From contig NC_044917.1 in assembly GCF_003576645.1 (NCBI RefSeq), positions 5,005,066 to 5,069,065 on the forward strand: 64,000 nt of DNA, given 5' to 3'. The stretch's first letter is position 1. The number at the start of each line of letters is the position of its first letter. This DNA is from Ipomoea triloba. Lineage: Eukaryota; Streptophyta; Magnoliopsida; Solanales; Convolvulaceae. A model generated the notes under the pieces. That model did no database searches. It had not been told where the DNA came from and saw nothing but the letters and a program-made list of their open reading frames with translations. The position numbers and the translations under genes were made by a program. Of this stretch, positions 1 through 9,635 are shown in pieces.

Positions 1-67
1 TTGACACAAAAATAGCGATTGATAGGTTGATCATTAAAATTCATTTGGTCAACTCCCTTAACTCTTA

Positions 68-444
68 AAAGGGTGTTTGGTAGGATAGATAGGAATTGCA
101 ATTCCTTTCTTATTTAATTGCAAAAGTGAAAAATTTTAGAGTTTGGGAGGAATTGCAATAGCAAATTCCCCCTCCCCTATAAATAGAGTGTGAGGACTAA
201 ATTGTACTTCCTAATAATCCAACATCTTTCTTTAAGAATTGTGGATACACTGTCATTTTGGTCATTGTACTACTTATTCACTTTCAATTCCTGTATATAT
301 TAATTACTATAATTAAAATTTCTGGTAATTCTATTCATGTTTGCCAATGTAATTTGAATTCCTAATTTATTCTCACATTCTTCTTTTCCATGGAATTACA
401 ATTTCTTTCTTATCATAATTCCTTCATTCTAACCAAACGGCCTA
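68..444. mobile_element. Tourist-like MITE (copy A)
   Basis: A 377-bp non-coding element lies upstream of the first aminotransferase exon, probably in its first intron. The left end reads AAAGGGTGTTTGGTAGG and the reverse complement of the right end reads TAGGCCGTTTGGTTAG, so the termini are inverted repeats sharing GTTTGGT. TTA lies immediately outside both ends (65-67 and 445-447), the 3-bp target duplication expected of PIF/Harbinger (Tourist) elements. Subterminal AATTGCAATTCC and GGAATTACAATTT motifs recur in copy B at 19385. The superfamily call rests on the duplication and end sequence only, since no transposase is present. Confidence 0.75.
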
Positions 445-975
445 TTATAGTGATTGTGTCTTTATCTTGTAAACCCGTTAACAAACCTGCTTACAGGAAT
501 TCTCAGGTCTATAGAAAGCCTATTCTTGAACATGGCTAATGGTTTTTTTGGGTTTTACTTAGTCAACTGATTTTCTATAGAGCCATGCTTGATGTTTTAG
601 TCCCAGACTAATGCTATGAGTTAGACTAGTTGAAAAGTTGAGACATGCAAACTAATGCATTAAATTTCTCTGGGTACTAGAATGACAAATGAAGTAGGAG
701 CATATTTTATATCAAGTGTATGCTAGGCAAGAAATGAAGATTTCATAAGTTCTTAGATACCCAATCCACTATGTAGTATTTACCCATTGTATTCTGCAGA
801 GTATCTTTTAGTTGTGAGGTAGATAGTTTGTAAGTGCTTTGCTTTAATCTTGACATGTCAACAATATTTTTCAGCTCAAGAAACATTTAAATAAAATAAA
901 AGTGCTTATTGCTTGGCAAAACTGGTTCAAGTTTTCAAATTCATAATTACATATTTGTCTTTGAATAATGAGCAG

Positions 976-3242
976 GGCAGTAGCTGAGTACCTTTCTCAG
1001 GATCTCCCATATAAGCTATCACCTGATGATGTTAACCTGACAATTGGATGCACGCAAGCGATTGAAATCATGTTAGCTGTTCTTGCTCGCCCAAATGCTA
1101 ATATTTTACTTCCAAGGCCGGGCTTTCCGTACTATGAAGCTAGGGCAGCTCATAGCAATATTGAAATCCGCCACTTTGATCTTCTTCCAGAAAGTGATTG
1201 GGAAGTGGACCTTAATGCTGTTGAAGCTCTGGCAGATGAAAATACTGCTGCAATGGTTATTATCAACCCTGGTAATCCATGTGGAAATGTCTTCAAGTAC
1301 CAGCATCTAAAGAAGGTGCCTGCATTTGTTTGAATGTAATCTAAAATGCCTATGATTTTGAAACTTGTGGAGTTGGTGTTTTACTCATTAAGTAGTAGTG
1401 TTTTATTCCTCTTAGATTGCAGAGACTGCGAGAAAGCTTGGGATTCTTGTAATCGCTGATGAAGTTTATGACCATCTTACTTTTGGAGATAACCCCTTTG
1501 TGCCCATGGGAGTTTTTGGATCAATATCTCCAGTTATTACTGTTGGATCAATATCAAAGAGGTGGATTGTTCCAGGTTGGCGACTCGGGTGGCTTGTTAC
1601 AAATGATACCAACGGGATCCTCAAGGAACAAGGGGTATTCTTAATTCTTTCTTTTCCTTCCCTCCATCACATCTATTTGGGCACATATTTTTGTGTGCTT
1701 GATAGTATCCCAAAAGGCCTACTTTGACATGATATGGTTATTAATGTCAACTTTTAAGTTTGGAGTTTAGTCTGTAAGTATAGAGAATTATGCTTCTTCT
1801 TCTATGCCTAAACTGTTCTATCATACACTCCAGTTTTTACTTGTAAACAGAAAGATAAATTTAAATCTTAATAACAGTTAAATGCTGATTGGAAAACTAC
1901 TTCAAGAACATGATACTACAACGACCAATTGACCACCTAATGTTAAGTGAAAAAGTTAAGATGTCTTTGTATCTGCAGGTTATAGATTGTATCACCCGGT
2001 TTCAGAATATTTCGTCTGACCCTGCAACTTTTATTCAGGTTTGTAAGTCAAAGTGTTTCGTTTAGTCAGATTTTTTCCATTATTTTACCATTTGCTTGAT
2101 CTTATTCTTTGTTTGCTATGGAGTACTTCTTCACTCATTTAGAGCTTCTACTGTCAATAGAACATTCTGTTGCAGGTAGAAACCGGCACAAATGTCATTT
2201 TTTGGCACAAAAATCTCTTATATTATGTTAATTCCAATCCTTAAAACAACTTAAAGAAACATTATAGTGGAATCCAGATTGTCTACCCAAATTCCAAGAG
2301 TTTGGAGTATCGTTTTAAACATCTGAAGCTTACTGTTTCTTAGATATGACTGCTTCATTTACTTAGAATCCACTGTCTTTTTATTTTTATGTCTTGTATT
2401 TACAGGGAGCAGTTCCTGATATTCTTCAAAAGACCAAACCAGATTTTTTCCCTAAAATCATTAATATACTTAGAGAAGCTGCAGACATCTGCTATGACAG
2501 AATTAAGGAGATCCCGTGCATCACGTGCCCAAGCAAACCTGAAGGATCTATGTTTGTAATGGTAAGATTGGTATCGTGTCTCATCATTTTGTTGATAACT
2601 AATATCGTCAATGTTCTAAAAGGAGCTTCCATTTCTCAGGTTAAACTTAACCTGAATCTCTTGGAAGACATTGTAGATGATTTTGACTTCTGTCTCAAGC
2701 TGGCTAAGGAGGAATCTGTGATAATTATGCCAGGTAAACATACCAATCCCAGTAGGATGGAAAAACTTAACTCACTATAATGATAACTTTGCACAAAACA
2801 GATTTACATCAAAGACAAGAAAGCACTTGACAGGGGTAATCCCAGTCAAGATGGTACAAGGTTACGAGTTCGAATCACTGTCTTCTTGGTTTGAAACGGT
2901 CAGCTATGGACAACCTAGATTGGTTTACCTCCTTGTGGTTCTTTGCTAGCTAGGATCACAAGGTGAAATTTACCTAATGCATACTCTTGAGTAGTGGCTG
3001 CGGGTTTCCCTTGTCACCCAAAAAAAGAAAGCAATTAATAAATATAGAATTTGAACTCACCAAGAAGTGGAACTCATGAACATGCTTTCAAACTACTGAT
3101 CCTTTGTACATCTAACTTTGCAGGTTTTGGGGTGGGACTCAAGAATTGGCTCCGAATAACATTTGCGATTGAGGCACCATCTCTTGAGGATGGGCTTGCA
3201 AGGCTCAAAGCTTTTTATCAAAGGCATGCCAAGAAATTATGA
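976..3242 (+). CDS. TAT: Tyrosine aminotransferase-like PLP enzyme, 5' partial (tandem copy 1)
   Basis: Class I/II PLP-dependent aminotransferase of the plant tyrosine/nicotianamine aminotransferase family, expected to transaminate tyrosine or related aromatic amino acids with 2-oxoglutarate, probably in the cytosol. Visible exons are 976-1315, 1416-1634, 1979-2038, 2406-2561, 2640-2733 and 3124-3242, all with AG/GT borders. The first exon (about 90 residues, by comparison with copy 2) is not in the first 975 bases and should lie left of the window. Key motifs are NPGNPCG, ADEVY and [15 protein letters not shown], whose lysine forms the Schiff base with PLP. The frame is intact to the stop. 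Exon lengths 340, 219, 60, 156 and 94 equal those of the complete copy at 9636, which proves tandem duplication. This copy has DEVYDHL where copy 2 has DEVYGHL. Intron 6 carries a SINE. Substrate cannot be read from sequence alone. Confidence 0.9.
2826..3024 (+). mobile_element. tRNA-derived SINE in TAT copy 1 intron 6
   Basis: A 199-bp insertion is flanked by the 9-bp direct repeat AAGAAAGCA (2817-2825 and 3025-3033). It contains a box-B-like GAGTTCGAATC near 2868 and ends in TTGTCACCCAAAA followed by A-rich sequence, as expected for a tRNA-derived SINE. The paralogous intron in copy 2 (11703-11844) is 142 bp and lacks it, so it inserted after the duplication or was lost from copy 2. The body resembles the widespread Au-type plant SINE as I remember it; that family name is not confirmed. 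Diverged relatives may lie near 26830 and 42140. Confidence 0.75.
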
Positions 3243-3650
3243 GGCTGCTCTTCAAACTCAGGATTTAACCAAGTGATGGTCTCCAACTCCTTGTTGGATC
3301 TCATGCTTGATCGCGCTGGAAGGATAATAAGATGCTTGCTTGTTCAACAATATACTGTTGAAGAAAGACATCTAATGTATTGGTTTGAAACACTTATAAT
3401 TCCTTAGATTCCATATAGATATGTTGAATGCTACACCTTCAATTCTTGGCCAAATATATAAATACATTTTAAAAAAATAATATGAAATCATGGCCATAGT
3501 TCAATGCTGAGGATTAAGCTCATAGTTTAACAAAAACTTCAAAAGCTAATCTACTAAGTACTAACCTTTGAAGGCAGTGACAATACTCTCTTGCACAGTT
3601 GCACCTACTTCTCAACAATCTATCGCATAAGTTTAACATCTGATTGCATT
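3243..3650. other. Intergenic, convergent 3' ends
   Basis: These 408 bases separate the stop codons of two convergent genes, so they hold both 3' UTRs. Nothing else is recognisable. Confidence 0.6.
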
Positions 3651-6139
3651 CTAATACCTAAGTCCTTTGGCAACCTCAAAAAAGTGGGCAACATTTTCCT
3701 CTGGTGTACCTACCTTGATGCCATGTCCAAGGTTCAAAATATGTTTTCCTCGACCAGCTTTCCTAACCGTGTCGTTTATGCGATTGGTGATGAATTCCTT
3801 GGAGCCAAAAAGAACGCCAGGATCTACGTTGCCCTGCACCGCCACATTAGGACCCAATCTTCTCCTACCGTCAGCCATATCCACGGTCCAATCCAAGCTC
3901 ACGACATCAACTCCCGTCGACGGTAGTCTCTCGAGCAAACCCCCTGATCCGCTGGCATATAGAATCAGCGGTAAATCTGGATGAGTTTGTTTAACCGAAT
4001 CTACAATCTGCTTCAAGTAAGGGAGACTGAACTCTTCAAAATCCACGGGGCTAAGTTCAGTGGCCCACGAGTCAAATATCTGAACCACCTGAGCTCCGTT
4101 GTCAGCTTGGTATCGTATATACTTAGCCATAGAGGTTGCAAATTTTTGAAGAAGTGCGTGAAGGACCTGTAAGAACAATGATAAATGTAACATCAGTTGG
4201 TAGACAGGTTAGCAATCATTGTTTCATGGTAGAGAGGTCACTTCGATTACCTTAGGCTGTGAGAAAGCTAGCTTTTTTATTTTCGTGAAGTTCTTTGAGG
4301 AACCACCTTCAACAACATAAGATGCCAGGGTAAAAGGTGCCCCGACAAATCCTAGAACTGCAGCCTCACCATGCACCTAAAAAAGTAAAGATACAAATCA
4401 ATATAAGTTATGTTTGGCAAGACTCGTGATTATTGAGTATAATCATAGTTTATGATTACGTATTATGTTCTGAACAAACCAATAATCAATTCCAACTAGT
4501 GGATTATTGGATTAAATAAGCTAAAACGTTTAATACTCAGGATGAATGAATCGGACATGCAACTCTATTTATTTATTTATTTATTTTTTGACAAATATTC
4601 TCGCTATTTTTCATTTTTCTTTTCACTAAGCCTAGTATGTATGTAGACATGTAGTAGGTAAACAAAATATGATGCCTGACCTCTTTCCGCAGGATATTTA
4701 ATGCTTCCCCAACATATGGAACTGATTCTTCAGGGTCGAATTCTCTAACTTTCTCAACATCTGCAGTAGTTTGCATAGGATCAAATATGACGGGACCTTT
4801 CCCCTTAATGATGTCAAAGGGTATGTTCATTCCGGAGAGAGGGGTAAGAATGTCTGAAAATAAAATAACCTGCCACAATTGTACAAGGCAGAGGAGGTGT
4901 TAAGAGCTAATCAAATAACAGCAACAGAATTGCAAGCTAGCTAAAAGACGTCGGTTCTGTCAATAGCCTGGTGAAATCAGGAACTAGCAACATCTTACCC
5001 CATCTGGACGAAATACTTTCCATGGCTGTAGAGAAATTTCCACCACAAGGTCCACATTTTCTGATCTCTCACGAAAAGAAGGATACTTCTCACAAATAAT
5101 TTGATAACTCTGTCAAGGAAATGCAGAAAAATAAGGCACAAGAAGGGGAAAAAAACTGAATTTACAAAATCACATATATACAGCAGATTGAAAAACAATA
5201 TTTACAAATATCCAGCTAGAAGACTGAAAATGTTTTCAAATTCTCTACTGCATTAGAAATTTTATTTTCCTTTCCTTTGTGCACCATTTCCTTCACAATT
5301 CCAGGTTTCAGATGATGAACATATGTTTCTGAGTTCCATATATAAGCACTCGAAATAATAAGTAATACAGATGATGAATAAACCTGCCTTCATGTACCTC
5401 CCTGCTTGTCTCATAAGCCAAACGGGAGGCCTTTCCACTTCTTTCCCACGGACAGCATCAAGCAAAAGAGGTTCAGTAGCATTAATAGCTTTTGGTTCCG
5501 CAACAGTCCCTGGAAATTAGCGAGAAAAAGCTTCTAATCTGATTTGGACTCACTCATGAATAAGCAAGAAGATCAACAAGAATGCACTAATCAATTGAAC
5601 AAAGGGTTAAGGTGGGACACTATTCATTTCCTATACCCTAGCTCATTTCTAAACTTTAGTTTGAAAATCCAACAGCCTTAGAACTAGCAAAATTGTCTTT
5701 TTTTTAAGTGATTTCACAGCATCAGATCTAACAAAAATTAATCTCTTATCAAGTCATTGATTAATAAAGTTAGAGTCTTTAGCAAACTACGGAAACAGAT
5801 TCATAAAAGTTCAGTTTTCTTTTTTCAGCCCCAATTCAGTCAAACCCAGTATTCAAACAACAACCCGAAACATAATTTCTCTAATTTCTGCACTCACATA
5901 ATCATTTACAGGAACAATTGTAGGAAGTAATCACATGAAAAATCAAATTACAAGACAAAGTCAAACTGCATACAAATTATAAGCCGAGAGAATTACAAAT
6001 TGTGAGGAAACACATTACCTCCAACGGAGCAATAGATTCTTGGTTTGAAGTTTGAGCGAGAAGGAGAAGAATTGAGAGTGGACTTAGCGGAAACAGAGAT
6101 TGCCGAGAAAGATGGAGCTGAGATGTGAATGCAAGACAT
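3651..6139 (-). CDS. HEME: Uroporphyrinogen decarboxylase, chloroplast precursor
   Basis: Decarboxylates the four acetate side chains of uroporphyrinogen III to give coproporphyrinogen III in plastid tetrapyrrole synthesis, on the way to haem and chlorophyll. Exons on the minus strand are 6139-6019, 5509-5388, 5109-4999, 4869-4681, 4376-4251 and 4166-3651, giving 394 residues, the usual length for plant precursors. The first 35 or so residues are rich in Ser and Ala with few acidic residues and look like a transit peptide. Both family signatures are present: [13 protein letters not shown] (exon 2) and [16 protein letters not shown] (exon 5). The C-terminal part has the family sequence NLGHGI. 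Joining exon 2 to exon 3 in frame (RYMK then SYQ) requires a GC donor at 5387-5386 (AAG then GCAGGT). Whether it matches Arabidopsis HEME1 or HEME2 cannot be decided here. Confidence 0.95.
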
Positions 6140-6994
6140 TTTTTTGTGGCATGAAATTCTTTAGTAAACTGGAAGGGAGTTTTGTGTGGGCATGAAATTT
6201 CTTAGCTTCTCAAGACATTAAAAATTTCAGAACCTTTGACAACAAAAGGGATTTGGTTTGAAGAAGAAGAAGAAGAAAGAAAGAGATAAAAAGATAAGGG
6301 GGCGAAATCTAAATTCTATCTTCTTTGGTCAAGTGTATTGTGTAGAGGTCCCACCCTCCTCCACTGCACCACAGTCTAGACTCTTGAGAGTAGAAGTTAT
6401 TAATCAGTTAATTAATTTAATTAATTTTGAACAAAATTATTTGAAATTGAATTAATCACTCTATTTTAAAAAAAAAAAATTGTCTAAAAAGTAAGAAGTA
6501 AAACATATGAAAATCATAGCCATGATTTGCTCTCGTGAAATATTAAATATACGACAGTGGTGTGATGTCTGGTGTTGGGGTTTTAAGTAAAATTAATTTA
6601 GCATTTAAAAAATTGTACTCCATAATAAAGTTAAAAATAAACTAGTTAAGAATAGAAATGGGTGGTCAAGTGGGTAAAACATGACTCTCATATTTAAATA
6701 TCAAAAGTTTGATTCTTGTTAACACTTTTTCTATTGAGTTTATCATACATGATTTTACAAATTATTACATATGAACTACATTGCCTATTGTACTATATTT
6801 TTTCAATTTGTTATAGTGATCTGGGATGGCAAGTAATAGAATGCATATGTATACAACATAATTTTACGAATTATTACATATGAATTACATTACGTATTAT
6901 ACTAGATTATGTCAACTTGTTAGGCCTTCCCCATTAGTTGGGGTTGGCACAAGTATTAAGAAATAAGAACTTAAGCTTCAAGTTTTTAGCAAAT
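6140..6994. other. UROD promoter side with SINE-like and duplicated repeats
   Basis: The proximal part is the 5' side of the decarboxylase gene. From about 6655 there is a possible tRNA-derived SINE: an A-box-like TGGTCAAGTGGGT (6663) followed about 35 bases later by a weak B-box-like AAGTTTGATTCTTG. Next come two diverged direct repeats of about 65 bp starting near 6749 and 6858 (CATGATTTTACAAATTATT and CATAATTTTACGAATTATT). No coding sequence is visible. Confidence 0.4.
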
Positions 6995-7187
6995 GGGGTT
7001 GTTGCATTTAGGAGATGTTTTTCTCCTGCAACAACCCCAGCAAGGTTTTTTTTTTTAAAAAATAAAAAATAGTGAAAAGCTGACATTTACTAGCTGACAA
7101 CTGCAGTGGCCAGTGGGCCACTGCCCACTGGTTCAAGGCCGTTGCCATGCAACGGCTGAATTTCCGGCCGTTGCCATGGGCAACGGC
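6995..7187. repeat. Cluster of perfect hairpins
   Basis: Five inverted repeats are packed into 193 bases. 6995-7038: GGGGTTGTTGC and AGGAGA pair with TCTCCT and GCAACAACCCC, a 17-bp stem with a 4-base bulge. 7103-7124: GCAGTGGCC and GGCCACTGC around AGTG. 7110-7131: CCAGTGGGC and GCCCACTGG around CACT, which overlaps and excludes the previous stem. 7138-7156: GCCGTTGC and GCAACGGC around CAT. 7167-7187: GCCGTTGCC and GGCAACGGC around ATG. The block is GC-rich within AT-rich flanks. It may be the end of an unrecognised transposon; I see no Helitron CTRR terminus after the stems. Confidence 0.8.
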
Positions 7188-7556
7188 AAATTTATTTTTT
7201 ATATTGTTATTTTTTAAAAATTTAATTAGTATTTTTTTTTTACTATATAAATACTATCTCTTCCTTATGTACTTTAATCGCTTTGTAATTTATTTTTATA
7301 TGTACTTTAATTTATTTTTAATCGCTTTGTAATTTATTTTTATTAAAACACAATGTAGTTTAATTTTTAAGTAATTGATTTTAATTATCATTTTAATTAA
7401 TTAGGTGTATGCATATTAATTTTAATTATTTTTTATTAATTAAATTCAAGTTTCATGTTGGCAGTGCATGTAAAAACCAATGTACCTATGTTTATTTTTA
7501 ATTAGAAATGAATTTATAAATAAATTTAATGGTGGGCCCATAAAAAACTGGGAAAA
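7188..7556. other. AT-rich spacer
   Basis: Very AT-rich, with TTTAATTTATTTTTA-type runs repeated near 7270 and 7310. I see no gene or recognisable element. Confidence 0.5.
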
Positions 7557-7565
7557 AACTTAAAA

Positions 7566-9018
7566 GAGAAAATCGCACTTTTGGTCCCTCAAATGTTGCC
7601 CGATCTGCAATGTTGTCCCCCTAAGTCAATTTTAGTTAATTGGGTCCTCAATAGTCTTAAACCTTAGTCAATGTTGTCCCCGATCAAATTTGGCTCTAAC
7701 TAGTGTTAAGACCATGGGCAATTAGGTAATTTCACAACCCCACACCAATTTTACCCTTCTTCCTCCTGCATTGACTTTTCATATTTGTCACTCACTGGAA
7801 TCTATGGTGACGTCAATGCCGTCATTGCCAGCTCTACATCTCTCTTAAAATGGAGAATTTCAACCTCAAGCTCAAAGCTGAGTTCATCCCCCACGTCTAC
7901 AGCTCCATCCTTCTCGTTGGCAGGCAGAGCAGCGGCGGGGTTCAACGGACGGCGTCAGCAAGCAGAGCAGCGGCGAAACTCTGGTAATCGGATGACGGCA
8001 AAACCGTGAAAGTCTCTGGCCAGTGAGTCAGAACCGTGAAACTCTGACTTTAGCGCGGCGGCGAAACTCTGATGACGGCGCTCCAGGCCTTGACGTGGGG
8101 AAGGTAACCGGACTTGAGCATTGACTTGATAATGGAGGTCGCATAAAGGATTTGGCCGGCTTTAGCTGCGGCGACGGCGAGGAGGCCGAAGGAATTGGCG
8201 TCGAGGCGGTGGAGCTGGCGGTCATTGCGAAGACGTTGGGATGTTGGTCATATTGGGTGTACGCCAACCACTGCAATAATGTTTACTGTTATCAAAGAGA
8301 TTGAGCCCTGCAATGCCATGGAATACAAGAATGAGCTTGTCTGTTTGCTCCAGATCAGCAAGGCATGCATTCTTCCTCAATTCCTCAATGATATTACTGT
8401 TAAATTTTCTGTTTTTCCTGCCTGGGTATTCAGTGTTCATGGCTGGTCCATCTGGGGGCTGTGGCGTGTGGAAGAAAGTCGCAAAATATTTTATGCACTG
8501 TTGAATTCTTGGACCCAAGGAGGGTGGGCATTCAGATATTTCATTGGTGATAAGCTTTTTTTTTTTTTTATAAACTATTTTTTAGCGCGGCGAAACTCTG
8601 ATGACGACGAAACCTGTAGCGCGGCGGCAGCTTGAGCGATCGTCTCTGGCGGGTGAGTCAGAACCGTGAAAATCTCCCCTGTTCTTTAAGGTGGCAATGG
8701 AGGATTCTGACAGCAGCTTTGAGACCTCCTCCTGCGTTTTCCCGTTCCGTTCTTGAAGCAACCCTCCGGCAGTGACAATTGAATGCTGGTTAGGCGTACA
8801 TGTGCAATACTGAACAGAAGAAATTAGGGTAAAATTGGTGTGGGGTTGTGAAATTACCTAATTGTCCATGCTCTTAACACTAGTTAGAGCCAAATTTGAC
8901 CGAGGGACAACATTGACTAAAGTTTAAGACTATTGAGGACCCAATTAACTAAAATTGACTTAAGGGGACAACATTGCAGATCGGGCAACATTTGAGGGAT
9001 CAAAAGTGCAATTTTCCC
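7566..9018. mobile_element. Non-autonomous Mutator-like element (Pack-MULE 1)
   Basis: A 1453-bp element with terminal inverted repeats of about 192 bp (7566-7757 and 8826-9018). The left end is GAGAAAATCGCACTTTTGG and the inverted right end is GGGAAAATTGCACTTTTGA. The exact 9-bp direct repeat AACTTAAAA flanks it (7557-7565 and 9019-9027), the target duplication size of Mutator-like elements. No transposase is encoded. The interior is much richer in G+C than its surroundings and holds a pentatricopeptide-repeat gene fragment on the minus strand (8072-8235). Another possible captured stretch (about 8280-8520) has no identity I can give. Related blocks containing GTGAGTCAGAACCGTGAAA occur near 8023 and 8652, so the interior was internally duplicated or assembled from repeated pieces. 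Confidence 0.9.
8072..8235 (-). pseudogene. Captured PPR-protein gene fragment
   Basis: Reading the minus strand from 8235 gives about 54 codons without a stop. The core reads NSFGLLAVAAAKAGQILYA followed by TSIIKSMLKSGYLPHVKAWSAVI. This matches the helix-turn-helix pattern of a pentatricopeptide repeat (small residues, AKAG, then xxxMLKSGxxPxxxxxxxVI), plus the start of the next repeat. PPR proteins bind organellar RNA. Only one to one and a half repeats are present, without start, targeting peptide or stop, inside the Mutator-like element, so this is a captured fragment and not a working gene. The donor gene is not in this window. Confidence 0.7.
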
Positions 9019-9027
9019 AACTTAAAA

Positions 9028-9158
9028 CTAATGTGGAGAATAGTTTTTGTGATTGAGTGAGATAATAGATGATGATGTGGATGCTGGGGCCCACAAAAAC
9101 CTGGAGAAAACCCACAACTAATGGTGGTCCAGTATCACCTAGGATGGCAAGTAATTGA

Positions 9159-9200
<42 letters not shown>

Positions 9201-9635
9201 TTCAAATATTGGCTTAGTTTCATTTTTAATTTAACAAATCTAAAAGTATAACTTATTTATTGATTTAAATTACTTGATTTGAAAATTTTAAATACATTAT
9301 ATTACAGAAATTTATCAATCTCATTATAATGTTGGGTGATTGAATAAATTTATCATTAACACGTTAATGCCCGCTGAGTCACTGATACTCTATGAGATCA
9401 ATCAACATGAACTCAACAACATTTTATGAATTTATTATATCTGACACATTATATATAAATCATATAGCTATCAAGTTGTGATCAAATTATAATACGCTTT
9501 TGGCTTTGTGTGTTCTGTCTCTGTGTTATCCTTTTTATATCATTGTTCTGTGCTTTACCAGATTTCCATCTTCCCTGTAATTGGGACTGCACGTGAATAT
9601 TTTGGTGCGCATTTCGCCAAAGAGAAGCGAAAGAA
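9028..9635. other. Upstream region of TAT copy 2, with AT microsatellite
   Basis: Contains a (TA)n microsatellite at 9162-9198. It is preceded by AGGATGGCAAGTAATTGAATG, which resembles GGGATGGCAAGTAATAGAATG near 6825, so a dispersed repeat ends here. The last 150 bases or so are the likely promoter and 5' UTR of the gene starting at 9636. No specific element is assignable. Confidence 0.45.

Noticed and set aside
1..67. First exon of TAT copy 1
   Set aside because: I searched 1-975 for the HLGRGDPS and [13 protein letters not shown] motifs and found none, so exon 1 should be left of the window.
1083..1310. Small alternative frames in TAT exon 2
   Set aside because: They overlap a conserved aminotransferase exon and show no domain or codon support.
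6661..6720. A tRNA gene
   Set aside because: A-box and B-box-like motifs occur, but no cloverleaf with an acceptor stem can be formed; a SINE-like relic fits better.
7103..7187. Helitron 3' end
   Set aside because: Hairpins are present, but no CTRR terminus or flanking AT insertion site follows them.
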